Assembly: GCA_022511465.1 (NCBI GenBank)
Contig: JAFLRM010000005.1
Span: 1 to 64,000 of the forward strand
Direction of reading: 5' to 3'
From: Acetatifactor sp.
GTDB lineage: Bacteria > Bacillota > Clostridia > Lachnospirales > Lachnospiraceae
Length of the DNA: 64,000 bases
Position numbers and translations under genes: made by a program. Positions 8,760 to 16,721 of this stretch are shown here, in pieces (position 1 is the stretch's first letter; each line of letters opens with the position of its first letter). The notes below the pieces were generated by a model. That model saw nothing but the letters and a program-made list of their open reading frames with translations. It ran no database searches and was not told the origin of the DNA.

Positions 8760-10364
8760 TTACTCTACAACATACACCGTGCTCATATCCTGCACATACA
8801 CAGGGTAGAACTTGTAGCCCGAAAGCCTCTTGCTGATGGCTGTGATGTTGGCGGGCACCTGCAGAAATGCGGTGCTTGCCTCATCCACCAGAATCTGCTG
8901 CAGCTCCGCATAGTAGTCTGACCTGCCGGCCATATCCTGAACCCCTTGTGCCTCCAGATAAGTCTTATCGTATTCCTCATTCCGGAAGTTGATAAAGTTC
9001 TTGGATGACTCGGTCTGGAAACGGTTCAGCAAGTAGCCCGGCGTCTGGTCGCAGGTGATGCCGCTGATGGTAGCTGCATATTGGCGTCCGTTGTAGATGT
9101 CGGTGAGCCAGGTATTCCACTCCACCGCGTTGATGGTGGCGTTGATGCCAACCGCCTTCAGCTGCTCCACGATCACCTCGCCCGTCTGCATATGGAACTC
9201 GTAGTTGGAAGGGATGGCAATCTCCAGATCAAAACCGTCCGGATAGCCGGCCTCTGTAAGCAGTTTCTTGGCCTTCTCCACATCTGCGGTGTTGCCGTAC
9301 ACATCATTCAGATCCACATAGAAATCTTTCAGAGTGGGCAGCATAGCCGAACTGATTACCGTACCGCTTCCGCCGCCGACAAAGTCATTGACAGAATCTT
9401 TGTCGATGGCATACAGAATCGCCTGGCGCACCTTCACATCGTCCAAAGGTGCCACCGTATTGTTCAAAAACAACGCCTGCACCACGTTGGAGGGCGAAGC
9501 GATCACCTGATGAGTGTCTCCCAGGGTTTGCGACTGAGAGTCTGTCAGATAGGGGTAGATATCGATAGAACCGCTCTGCAGTTCCAAGAGAGCGGTGTCC
9601 GCACTGGTCACGATCTTAAAGGTGACCTCATCCAAGTAGGGAAGCCCCTCCTGCCAGTAATCCGCATTCTTTGCAACAACAATCCCCTCCTGAGGCGTGT
9701 AGGAGACAAAAGAAAACGGTCCGGTGCCAATGGGATCTACCGCTTCCTCCTCACCGCTTCCTGCGGGGATGATGGCTGCCGTAAAGCTGTAGAGCAGCTC
9801 TGCGTTGGCACTTCCTACTGTCACCTGAACCGTATTTTCATCGAGAATATCAACGGCCTGAATCGTGCTCATTGTGGAGATCAGAGGTGTGCCATCCAAC
9901 AGTCCGGATACTCTCTCCAGAGAGTACTTCACATCCTCAGCAGTCACAGCGTTGCCATTGTGGAACTTCACATTGTCTCTCAAGGTGAAAGTATACACCA
10001 GACCATCCTCGGAGATTGTGTAGTCACTGGCCACCGCATTGATCAGGTTGCCGTTTTCATCGGGCTTAACCAAGCCTTCAAAAATGTTAAATAAAACTTC
10101 CTTAGTTCCTGCCGCCGTCGCTTTGTGAGGGTCAAGACTGTCGATATCCTGTTGTATTCCTACAACCGCGGAACCGCCGTAAACCGGTTCCCCAGACGCG
10201 GTGCTTTCCTGCGTGGGTGCACCTGCCTGTGTTCCATTTGAGCCTGCAAGAGACTCTGTAGAGGACTTATCCCCCGAAGACTCTTCTGTGCCACCTGCGC
10301 ATCCGCCCAGTGCAGCCATCGTCAGAAGTGCCATAAGTAAGCAGCTAAATAAACGCTTCTTCAT
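8760..10364 (-). CDS. Extracellular solute-binding protein, family 5 (oligopeptide-binding lipoprotein)
   Basis: A 534-aa lipoprotein: a signal peptide ends in the lipobox LGGC, followed by a Ser/Thr/Gly-rich linker of about 30 residues. The mature part has SBP_bac_5 features, including IDSLDPHKA, a region reading YTFTLRDNVKFHNG, and AEDVKYSLERV. It would capture peptides or related solutes outside the membrane and deliver them to the two permeases encoded downstream. It is the first gene of the operon and has its own promoter. The exact ligand cannot be read from the sequence. Confidence 0.9.
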   Translation of the reverse strand: MKKRLFSCLLMALLTMAALGGCAGGTEESSGDKSSTESLAGSNGTQAGAPTQESTASGEPVYGGSAVVGIQQDIDSLDPHKATAAGTKEVLFNIFEGLVKPDENGNLINAVASDYTISEDGLVYTFTLRDNVKFHNGNAVTAEDVKYSLERVSGLLDGTPLISTMSTIQAVDILDENTVQVTVGSANAELLYSFTAAIIPAGSGEEEAVDPIGTGPFSFVSYTPQEGIVVAKNADYWQEGLPYLDEVTFKIVTSADTALLELQSGSIDIYPYLTDSQSQTLGDTHQVIASPSNVVQALFLNNTVAPLDDVKVRQAILYAIDKDSVNDFVGGGSGTVISSAMLPTLKDFYVDLNDVYGNTADVEKAKKLLTEAGYPDGFDLEIAIPSNYEFHMQTGEVIVEQLKAVGINATINAVEWNTWLTDIYNGRQYAATISGITCDQTPGYLLNRFQTESSKNFINFRNEEYDKTYLEAQGVQDMAGRSDYYAELQQILVDEASTAFLQVPANITAISKRLSGYKFYPVYVQDMSTVYVVE

Positions 10365-10422
10365 AGTTATGTTCTTCTCCTCTTCGATTAATAAAACCTC
10401 TCACTATTCTATTGTCGCCCTT

Positions 10423-10450
10423 ATTGTATCATAGATACGGTGGAATGCAA
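10423..10450 (-). promoter_or_regulatory. Probable promoter of the oligopeptide ABC operon
   Basis: TTGCAT (10445-10450) and TACAAT (10423-10428) with a 16-nt spacer on the minus strand, about 60 bp upstream of the binding-protein start. Confidence 0.45.
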
Positions 10451-10485
10451 GTTTTTTTACAAGTACAATCGGTAGTTCCTAATAT

Positions 10486-11547
10486 TTAGTCTGCAAGCAC
10501 CTTCTTCAATACCTCGTCCTCCATCACCAGCCGCTTGGCCTCCTCCCTGTACTTTTCCTCATGGAGATAAGTGTGTCTGTGGGGCTTGATACTGGGAGCC
10601 ATGTCGATGGCCTTTAGGAAGTCTGCCTTTTTCATTCCGAGGGTCGCCACATGATCCCAGAAACCGGTCTCCGTAAGTACCGTATTCACACGAACGTAGC
10701 GGTGGTCATGCACCTTGCTCATAATGTAGGTTGCAATGCCCACCTGAACACCGTGGAGCTGCGGAACCTCCAGAATCTTGTCAAGCGCGTGGGAGATCAG
10801 GTGCTCACTGCCACTGGTGGGAGCACTGCTGCCCGCGATCTCGTTGGCAATGCCGCTCATGGAAAGGGAGTCCAAAAGCTCCCTAAGGAACAGTTCATCC
10901 TTGATACTCTCGTAGGGTGTGCGCACAAAGCTGTTGACCGCCTTCTTGGCGATCATCACGGCAAAATCGTTGACCACGGTGTATCCGCACTGCTGCTCGT
11001 AGAGCCAGTCGTAGAGCGCCGTGATCTTGGATACCATGTCCCCGATACCGGAGTAGATAAACTTCTCAGGTGCCGTCCGGATCACTTCCGTGTCCACTAT
11101 GATACCGTAGGCCAGCTTTGCAGGGACGGAATTTCGTTTCCCATCCACGATCAGAGAAGCGCTGGCGCTGGAAAAACCGTCGCTGGAGCTGGAGGTGGGC
11201 ACACTGATAAAGGGAATATTCCGCAGAAATGCCGCGTACTTTCCCGCATCGATCACCTTGCCGCCCCCGATGGAGATGACTGCCTTGGCCTTATTGGAGA
11301 TGGCAAAAGCCAGTTTAATAATGTCGTCGATGTCCACCGTGTCAAGCTCACGGTACTCCAGCACATTCACTCCGGCCTCTTTTAGGGACGCCATCACATC
11401 CATCCCAAACATGTCGATCAGGCCGTTTCCAAAGTAGATCACCACCTGATCCAGTTCTTCGTCCCTTAAATAGCTGCCGATGTTCTTTAAGGTTCCCTTT
11501 CCCACCTTCAAGATTACCGGAATTGCGATACTGTCTGCTGTCTTCAT
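10486..11547 (-). CDS. Glycerol-1-phosphate dehydrogenase-like (EgsA/AraM family) enzyme
   Basis: A 353-aa member of the iron-containing alcohol dehydrogenase/dehydroquinate synthase superfamily. It has the NAD-binding segment AVISIGGGKVIDAGKYAA, PTSSSSDGFSSASAS, and metal-ligand motifs with Asp in GIGDMVSK and His in GSEHLISHALD and QLHGVQVGIA. This pattern is that of sn-glycerol-1-phosphate dehydrogenases such as B. subtilis AraM. The start at 11547 (MKTADSIAI) is chosen for the AGGAGAG upstream. It is divergent from the ACT gene. A related polyol dehydrogenase activity is an alternative. Confidence 0.75.
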   Translation of the reverse strand: MKTADSIAIPVILKVGKGTLKNIGSYLRDEELDQVVIYFGNGLIDMFGMDVMASLKEAGVNVLEYRELDTVDIDDIIKLAFAISNKAKAVISIGGGKVIDAGKYAAFLRNIPFISVPTSSSSDGFSSASASLIVDGKRNSVPAKLAYGIIVDTEVIRTAPEKFIYSGIGDMVSKITALYDWLYEQQCGYTVVNDFAVMIAKKAVNSFVRTPYESIKDELFLRELLDSLSMSGIANEIAGSSAPTSGSEHLISHALDKILEVPQLHGVQVGIATYIMSKVHDHRYVRVNTVLTETGFWDHVATLGMKKADFLKAIDMAPSIKPHRHTYLHEEKYREEAKRLVMEDEVLKKVLAD

Positions 11548-11601
11548 TTTTTCTCTCCTATCACTATGTATTTTCTTTGGAAACAAATTTCCAACTCCCG
11601 C

Positions 11602-11630
11602 TTTACAACTTTAAACCGCTGTAGTAAAAT
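11602..11630 (+). promoter_or_regulatory. Promoter of the ACT-domain gene
   Basis: TTTACA (11602-11607), a 17-nt spacer, and TAAAAT (11625-11630). The start codon at 11663 follows AAGGAGG. Confidence 0.55.
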
Positions 11631-11662
11631 CAAAAGGTATGAAAATTGTAAGGAGGTTTCCC

Positions 11663-12067
11663 ATGTTAAAACAGGTTTCTATCTATGCAGAAAATAAAAA
11701 AGGCACGATGCAGGACATCACCGGTATCCTTGCCGGCAACAATATCAATATCTTGGGTTCCGTCACCAACGACAGTGCAGAATACGGCATCGTCCGCATG
11801 GTGGTGTCCGATCCGGATGCCGCGGTGAAGGCACTCACGGAGAAGGGCTACATCTGCCGCCTGACCGATGTGCTGGGCGTGGAAGTCACCGACGAGGTTG
11901 GTAATCTTCACAACCTGCTGATGGCTTTAAATGAGAGCAACATCAACGTGAACTATCTGTACCTGTCATTCAACCGTACCACCGGAAAGCCAATCATGGT
12001 CTTCCACGCGGACAGTGCCTACGAAGTGGCGGAGTGTCTCAAGGCCAAAGGCTTTTCGCTCTGCTAG
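11663..12067 (+). CDS. Tandem ACT-domain protein
   Basis: A 134-aa protein made of two ACT-like domains: residues 1-65 (QVSIYAENKKGTMQDITGIL) and 70-134 (GNLHNLLMALNESNINVNYL). ACT domains bind small ligands, usually amino acids, and regulate partner enzymes; no catalytic domain is attached. The start at 11663 is fixed by AAGGAGG seven bases upstream; an upstream in-frame ATG at 11639 has no such site. A strong terminator follows. Confidence 0.8.
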   Translation: MLKQVSIYAENKKGTMQDITGILAGNNINILGSVTNDSAEYGIVRMVVSDPDAAVKALTEKGYICRLTDVLGVEVTDEVGNLHNLLMALNESNINVNYLYLSFNRTTGKPIMVFHADSAYEVAECLKAKGFSLC

Positions 12068-12091
12068 ACCACTTTCATTTTCCGCAACAGT

Positions 12092-12128
12092 GGAGTTTGC
12101 CCATCGCATGGGCGGACTCCTTTTTATT
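12092..12128 (+). terminator. Intrinsic terminator of the ACT-domain gene
   Basis: A 13-bp stem (GGAGTTTGCCCAT with ATGGGCGGACTCC, two G-U pairs) with a 3-nt loop, followed by TTTTTATTT. Confidence 0.85.
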
Positions 12129-12164
12129 TAATGAGTATAACATAAATTCTCCGCAAACAAAAGC

Positions 12165-12794
12165 TCACACATCTTCCTCTTTCCCCTCGCGACTAGCCGT
12201 CTCAATCAGGGTCATATCCACATCCTTCTCATAGTTGCGCATAGCCACCTCGATGGGGGTAGGATCCTTAGTAAGTCTTCTGCCGCCCACATGATTGAAG
12301 AAAGTGATGATCCCCGCAGCCAGTCCTACTGAGTAGGAGACTTCCAGTATGTTGACACCGGAGGACGGCTCCCTGTTCATAACAATACGGTATATTTCCG
12401 TGAAGATATCGTTGATCCCCACGTCGTTGTGATACGCCATGATCGTAAAAGCCGTTCCAAAAAAGCTGATCAAACATACCAGCGCTATCTTCAACCCCTG
12501 CTGCCATCCCTTGGGCTTTTTCACTTCCACCCATTCCACCAGCACGTCGGTCTCCCCCAGAATCTCCACACTGATATTAGGACATGCCTGTTCCATCAAT
12601 TCCACCAGCTTCAGGGCACTGATCACGGTGCGTTTGGTGCCGCCTTCTTTGAAATGATGCACCTTTAGCGCCTTGCATTTGGCGCTCACTGTGCCGTCCT
12701 GACAGCGCAGGCTCCCCAGATCACTCAAATAGGCGTCCGGCTCCTGCACCTCCACATTGCGGTCGCATTTTAGATAAACGGTCACATTCGACAT
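12165..12794 (-). CDS. spoVAA: Stage V sporulation protein AA
   Basis: A 209-aa protein of the SpoVA system, which moves Ca-dipicolinate into the developing spore. The soluble N-terminal half (VTVYLKCDRNVEV, KVHHFKEGG) and two hydrophobic segments in the C-terminal half (IALVCLISFFGTAFTIM and VGLAAGIITFFNHVGG) match SpoVAA. The start at 12794 (MSNVTVY) is preferred for the GGGGGGAAAG upstream. spoVAB normally follows spoVAA directly; here it lies 4 kb away at 16718-17203. A sigma-G-type promoter lies just upstream. Confidence 0.85.
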   Translation of the reverse strand: MSNVTVYLKCDRNVEVQEPDAYLSDLGSLRCQDGTVSAKCKALKVHHFKEGGTKRTVISALKLVELMEQACPNISVEILGETDVLVEWVEVKKPKGWQQGLKIALVCLISFFGTAFTIMAYHNDVGINDIFTEIYRIVMNREPSSGVNILEVSYSVGLAAGIITFFNHVGGRRLTKDPTPIEVAMRNYEKDVDMTLIETASREGKEEDV

Positions 12795-12827
12795 AACTTT
12801 CCCCCCACAGCTGGTCATCTTTTCCCA

Positions 12828-12857
12828 TAGTCTGTGCAAAGAACCGGAAACTTATGC
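12828..12857 (-). promoter_or_regulatory. Candidate sigma-G promoter of spoVAA
   Basis: GCATA (12853-12857), an 18-nt spacer, and CAGACTA (12828-12834) on the minus strand. The forespore sigma-G consensus in Bacillus is roughly GHATR, 17-18 nt, CATWHTA, so the -35 fits and the -10 differs at one base. Confidence 0.5.
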
Positions 12858-12878
12858 GTTTCCTACCGCCATATCGGC

Positions 12879-13577
12879 TCAAGCAGCCGCCTTGTCCGCC
12901 ATGCTCCTTGCGACATACACCGCTGGTGTGTCAAGAAGGCTGGTGACAATAAAGATCACATAACTGGAAAAGATGATATTCCAGAGCGTCCCCGTCTCAT
13001 AGACACCCCAGAAAGCCGCAAAAGTATACAAGAAAGTGTTGAAAAACTGTGACAGCAGGGTGGATCCGTTGTTCCTGAGCCACAGGAAACGTCTGGAGTC
13101 ACCAAACCACTTGGTCGTTCTCTTCCAGATGGCATGGTAGGCGAACACATCAAAGGTCTGCACTGCAGCATAGACCACCATACTGCTGATCATCAGTCTT
13201 GGTGTATTGGAAAATACCGCACGGATAGCCGGCGCTGCCCAGTCATTCTCGTTGGGTGTAAACAACATCCACGACTGAGAGATCAGAATAAATACCGCCG
13301 AGGACAAAAATCCCAGGATCACCGCCCGATTGGCCGCTCTCTTTCCCTCCACCTCGCTCAGGATATCCGTCACCAGAAAGGTGGAGGCAAAGAGGATATT
13401 GCCCAACGTCTGCTCCATGCCGAAGGCGTCCACCACAATCAGCACCTCAATGTTGGCAGCGATAGTGGCAAGCACCGTAAAACAGTAGAGACCAATCTTT
13501 CCAAAATAACGATAAAACAGCACCACACAGGTATATATCACGATCACGTCCAATATCAACAAAAGCTCGTTACTCAT
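12879..13577 (-). CDS. Queuosine precursor transporter, YhhQ/DUF165 (VUT) family
   Basis: A 232-aa membrane protein with about six transmembrane segments and the family landmarks NILFASTFLVTDILSE, the FDVFAYHAIWKR segment and LRNNGSTLLSQFFNTF. Members such as E. coli YhhQ import preQ0 or preQ1, and some variants import queuine (known for the family). The start at 13577 follows AGGAGAAG. It is the second gene of a two-gene unit with the radical SAM gene, downstream of a preQ1-type riboswitch, which supports a role in queuosine precursor uptake. Confidence 0.85.
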   Translation of the reverse strand: MSNELLLILDVIVIYTCVVLFYRYFGKIGLYCFTVLATIAANIEVLIVVDAFGMEQTLGNILFASTFLVTDILSEVEGKRAANRAVILGFLSSAVFILISQSWMLFTPNENDWAAPAIRAVFSNTPRLMISSMVVYAAVQTFDVFAYHAIWKRTTKWFGDSRRFLWLRNNGSTLLSQFFNTFLYTFAAFWGVYETGTLWNIIFSSYVIFIVTSLLDTPAVYVARSMADKAAA

Positions 13578-13612
13578 AGCTTCTCCTCTTTCCTCCCATT
13601 CTCTCTTGTGTA

Positions 13613-14332
13613 TCACTTACCGCCTACTCCGAAATCCGTATTTTCCAGCAGAATATCCACCCGGTCATTCTCTATGTAGATCGGATATATCTCCCGCATA
13701 AAAACCGCGATCACATCCGGATCCGGACGCACAGAAGTGGTATTCTCCACCATGATATTGACACAGACCCTCTCAAAAAGGGCCAGGCCCGTCTCAATAT
13801 CAAGTCTCATGCTTTCTGCCGTCTGACCGGTCAACCCAAACAGAAGGCACACTTCATCAAAGCCTTCTGCAATCCGCTCCGGCTCCTTCGCACCGATTCC
13901 CTTCCTGAGCACCTGCTCCCTGTAGTTGGCATCGAATGTCTCCACACCGATCTTGATTTTCACCTTTATGCCAAGAGGCGCAAACGCTTCCCGCAACTTC
14001 GGGATCGCCTGTCTATGTATAAAGTGGCACTCAAAATGAATTTCCTTAATCCTCTTGTCCACACATGTCTTTCGGATCAGTTCCATGGTCTGTTCGTCCA
14101 GATCCACAAAGCTGCCGGAGTTTATGATCTCTAACTTGCCGTATTTACCGGTCACCTTGGCAATCTCTGTGCAATTTAATCGAAAGTTCTCCTCCGCATC
14201 AGGGCTTGCGTCCAAGTGGTAGTCGCAGAAAGTACAGCGCTTCCACTTGCACCCGGCCCCCCGAAGCAGAAGTATCTCCCGTGGATTTTTGTCTGTTATC
14301 TCAGCGTATCTTGTCATGTCCCCGCTTGCCAT
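13613..14332 (-). CDS. Radical SAM protein, candidate queuine lyase (QueL-like)
   Basis: A 239-aa TIM-barrel-type radical SAM protein. The N-terminal cluster motif is GCKWKRCTFCDYH, a CX4CX2C spacing rather than the common CX3CX2C. Later strands include EIHFECHF and VKIKIGVETF. Its function is inferred from context: it is co-transcribed with a YhhQ-type transporter under a preQ1-type riboswitch. A radical SAM enzyme (QueL) that converts queuine to preQ1 has been described in gut Clostridia such as C. difficile, making that the leading hypothesis. Another 7-deazaguanine or tRNA-modification reaction is possible. Confidence 0.6.
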   Translation of the reverse strand: MASGDMTRYAEITDKNPREILLLRGAGCKWKRCTFCDYHLDASPDAEENFRLNCTEIAKVTGKYGKLEIINSGSFVDLDEQTMELIRKTCVDKRIKEIHFECHFIHRQAIPKLREAFAPLGIKVKIKIGVETFDANYREQVLRKGIGAKEPERIAEGFDEVCLLFGLTGQTAESMRLDIETGLALFERVCVNIMVENTTSVRPDPDVIAVFMREIYPIYIENDRVDILLENTDFGVGGK

Positions 14333-14360
14333 TTTCCCTTGTCCTTTCTGATTTTACACA

Positions 14361-14386
14361 AAAAAAGAGCCTGCCTGCGCAGACTC
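14361..14386 (-). terminator. Intrinsic terminator of the preQ1 riboswitch leader
   Basis: On the minus strand GAGTCTGC pairs with GCAGGCTC (one G-U pair) across a 4-nt loop and is followed by TTTTTTT. It lies between the aptamer and the radical SAM start codon, as expected for a transcription-terminating expression platform. Confidence 0.8.
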
Positions 14387-14436
14387 CCATCCCGATAACG
14401 GCGTATTCATATTGAATGCACGATACCCCGCTTGTT

Positions 14437-14476
14437 CCATAGTTTTGTTTAGAGACAGGATGGTTTCGAACTGTCT
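14437..14476 (-). promoter_or_regulatory. PreQ1-I-type riboswitch aptamer
   Basis: Read on the minus strand: P1 stem AGACAG/CTGTCT (one base after each arm fits), a loop beginning TTCGAAACC, then the A-rich tail CTAAACAAAACTATGG. This is the layout of class I preQ1 riboswitches: a short hairpin with a C-rich loop followed by a tail like AAAAAACTAAGG that forms the pseudoknot. It sits about 25 nt after the promoter and is followed by a terminator and the queuosine-salvage genes, so identity is supported by both structure and context. Confidence 0.75.
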
Positions 14477-14494
14477 GTTATTAGGCTAAATCAA

Positions 14495-14523
14495 ACTATA
14501 GCACATTCCTTTTAAAAAGACAA
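14495..14523 (-). promoter_or_regulatory. Promoter of the preQ1 riboswitch transcript
   Basis: TTGTCT (14518-14523), a 17-nt spacer, and TATAGT (14495-14500) on the minus strand. Confidence 0.65.
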
Positions 14524-14538
14524 CCGGCAATATATCCG

Positions 14539-15003
14539 CTAGAACCAACCAAACGATTTCCCCGCCCAATAGATCAACCCCAGCCCCCAGCTGGTAAAGA
14601 CGCCGTACAAGATCACCGGGCCGGCGATGTTGAAGATCTTGCAGCCGATCCCGAAGACCTGCCCCTCCTTCTGAAACTCGATGGCGGGAGCCGCCACGGA
14701 GTTGGCAAAACCGGTGATAGGAACCAGTGCGCCGGCGCCGCCCCACTTTACAATGCTGGGGTAAATGTTTAAACCGGTCAGGATCACGGAACACAGGATC
14801 AGGATCAGGGAGCACCAGCTTCCCGCGGTCTGCTTGTCCAGACCGAACTGTCCCGTAGCCGTGTTTAAGAGAAATTGTCCAAAAGTACAAATGACACCGC
14901 CCACAAGAAAGGCTTTCAACATCTGCAGCCATATATTGTGGGTCGGTGTCACTTCTTTTACATATTTCTCATATTGCTTTTGCTGTTCCTGCTTGCTGTC
15001 CAT
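14539..15003 (-). CDS. spoVAC: Stage V sporulation protein AC
   Basis: A 154-aa membrane protein with the SpoVAC hallmarks: a hydrophilic N-terminus ending in VKEVTPTHNIWLQMLKAFLVGG, then KWGGAGALVPITGFANSVAAPAIEF and GCKIFNIAGPVILYG. SpoVAC acts as a mechanosensitive-type channel component for dipicolinate in the spore membrane (known for the family). The ATG at 15003 is chosen over an in-frame GTG at 15015 because the GTG overlaps the AAAGGTGG ribosome-binding site. spoVAD and spoVAE, the usual partners, are not next to it. A sigma-G-type promoter precedes it. Confidence 0.92.
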   Translation of the reverse strand: MDSKQEQQKQYEKYVKEVTPTHNIWLQMLKAFLVGGVICTFGQFLLNTATGQFGLDKQTAGSWCSLILILCSVILTGLNIYPSIVKWGGAGALVPITGFANSVAAPAIEFQKEGQVFGIGCKIFNIAGPVILYGVFTSWGLGLIYWAGKSFGWF

Positions 15004-15035
15004 ACTCGATTCCACCTTTACTATCAGTTTTCCTC

Positions 15036-15064
15036 TAGTATGTACAGCTAAATATTTTTTATGC
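15036..15064 (-). promoter_or_regulatory. Sigma-G-type promoter of spoVAC
   Basis: GCATA (15060-15064), a 17-nt spacer, and CATACTA (15036-15042) on the minus strand. Both hexamer-like elements fit the Bacillus sigma-G pattern GHATR / CATWHTA without mismatch. This explains how spoVAC can be expressed in the forespore although the gene upstream is a metabolic transporter. Confidence 0.65.
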
Positions 15065-15073
15065 GCTCAAAAA

Positions 15074-16573
15074 CTATGCGCTAGCCTGAACCTTCTTCTC
15101 CTGCTCTGCCTGAATCTCAGGGATTGCGGAGAGAAGCGGCTTCTCATCCTTTCCTTTGAGCACACGGTTCACATAGTTCTTGGTGATCTTGTAAACCTGA
15201 GGTGACAGCACCAGCACACCGATCAAGTTGGGGATCATCATCATGCCGTTAAAGGTATCTGCCAGATCCCAAGCCAGATTGTCGCTCATAACGGCACCGC
15301 CAAAAATTGCCAGCACGAAGATCACGCGGTACACGATGGTAAACTTCTCACCGAAGAGGAACTCACACGCCTTTGTACCGTAATGACTCCAACCCAGAGT
15401 GGTGGAAAACGCAAACAGCATGATCGCGATAGCCACAAAACCGGAACCAAGCTTGCCAAAGTGCATGGAGAACACAGTGGACACCATGTTGGCGCTGGAG
15501 AGGGTAACATCCCCGTAAGCTGCCACAGCTTCGCCGGTGTTTAAGTCGATCAGTCCGGAGGACAACACGGAGAACGCGGTCAGTGTGCAGACGATGATCG
15601 TGTCCGCAAACACCTCAAAGATACCCCACATACCCTGGCGGACAGGCTCACTCACATTGGAGTTGGAGTGCACCATAACGGAGGAACCAAGACCTGCCTC
15701 GTTGGAGAACACGCCTCTCTTCATACCCTGTTCGATCGCCAGACGGATGCCGGAGCCGACGATACCGCCGCCCACTGCCTCCATAGCGAACGCGCCCTTA
15801 AAGATTGCGGTAAACACCGCTCCCACATGGGAGATATTGGTAAAGAAGATCACAATGCTGCCCAGTATGTAGATCACTACCATGAAAGGAACGATCTTCT
15901 CGGTAACGGAAGCAATACGCTTCAGACCGCCCACGATCACCAGACCACCCAAGATCAGGATCACAATACCGGTCACCCAAGTGGGTACGCCAAACACGGC
16001 ATTCATGTTGCCGGAGATGGAATTTACCTGTGTCATGTTACCGATACCGAAGGACGCCAGGAAGCAGAAGATGGAAAACAGGATGGCAAGAACCATACCG
16101 ATCTGCTTGCAGCCCTTCTTAGCACCCAGACCATCTCTCAGGTAGTACATAGCGCCTCCGGACCACTCATCAGCCTTATTCTTGCGGCGATAGAAGATAC
16201 CGAGAACATTCTCGGAGTAGTTGGTCATCATGCCAAAGAAAGCAATGATCCACATCCAGAACACTGCGCCGGGACCTCCAACCATGATAGCGCCGGCTAC
16301 ACCCACGATGTTGCCGGTACCCACGGTGGCCGCCAGCGCGGTACACAGAGACTGGAACTGGGAAATGGACTTGTCCTTGGTGTGTCCCACTACATGCCTA
16401 TCCTTGAAAATAGCGCCGATAGTCATCTTCATCCAGTGACCGATGTGACCGATCTGGAAAAACTTGGTAAGTATGGTCATCAGTACGCCGACAAATGCTA
16501 ACAGGATCAGTGCCGGCCACCCCCAGACAATGCCGTTGACTACGTCATTGACTTTTGTGACAGTTTCTAACAT
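15074..16573 (-). CDS. Sodium:alanine symporter (AGCS family)
   Basis: A 499-aa inner-membrane symporter of the alanine or glycine:cation symporter family. It shows ALAATVGTGNIVGVAGAIMVGGPGAVFWMW, the AGCS signature region with the substrate and Na+ sites, and about ten transmembrane segments; KRGVFSNEAGLGSS is a second conserved family stretch. It would import alanine or glycine with Na+. AAAAGGAGGAG precedes the ATG. It has its own strong promoter and a structured leader, and it separates spoVAB from spoVAC. Confidence 0.92.
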   Translation of the reverse strand: MLETVTKVNDVVNGIVWGWPALILLAFVGVLMTILTKFFQIGHIGHWMKMTIGAIFKDRHVVGHTKDKSISQFQSLCTALAATVGTGNIVGVAGAIMVGGPGAVFWMWIIAFFGMMTNYSENVLGIFYRRKNKADEWSGGAMYYLRDGLGAKKGCKQIGMVLAILFSIFCFLASFGIGNMTQVNSISGNMNAVFGVPTWVTGIVILILGGLVIVGGLKRIASVTEKIVPFMVVIYILGSIVIFFTNISHVGAVFTAIFKGAFAMEAVGGGIVGSGIRLAIEQGMKRGVFSNEAGLGSSVMVHSNSNVSEPVRQGMWGIFEVFADTIIVCTLTAFSVLSSGLIDLNTGEAVAAYGDVTLSSANMVSTVFSMHFGKLGSGFVAIAIMLFAFSTTLGWSHYGTKACEFLFGEKFTIVYRVIFVLAIFGGAVMSDNLAWDLADTFNGMMMIPNLIGVLVLSPQVYKITKNYVNRVLKGKDEKPLLSAIPEIQAEQEKKVQASA

Positions 16574-16608
16574 AATATTCTCCTCCTTTTCCTAATTTCT
16601 TACTTTAC

Positions 16609-16643
16609 AAAAAAATACAGATAAGGAGAGAAAACCTCATCTG
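16609..16643 (-). terminator. Attenuator hairpin in the AGCS symporter leader
   Basis: CAGATGAGG pairs with CCTTATCTG (one G-U) over an 8-nt loop, followed on the minus strand by TATTTTTTTG. It lies about 35 nt upstream of the symporter start and downstream of the symporter promoter. An 11-bp perfect inverted repeat (16600-16610 with 16670-16680, TTACTTTACAA/TTGTAAAGTAA) encloses it. Confidence 0.6.
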
Positions 16644-16692
16644 CGAAGTCAACTTTAATGTTTATTTCATTGTAAAGTAAAAAATCATGTAT

Positions 16693-16721
16693 ACTATAAC
16701 ACACAAATACAATGTTGTCAA
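16693..16721 (-). promoter_or_regulatory. Strong sigma-A promoter of the AGCS symporter
   Basis: TTGACA (16716-16721), a 17-nt spacer, and TATAGT (16693-16698) on the minus strand. The -35 box overlaps the stop codon of spoVAB. Confidence 0.8.
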
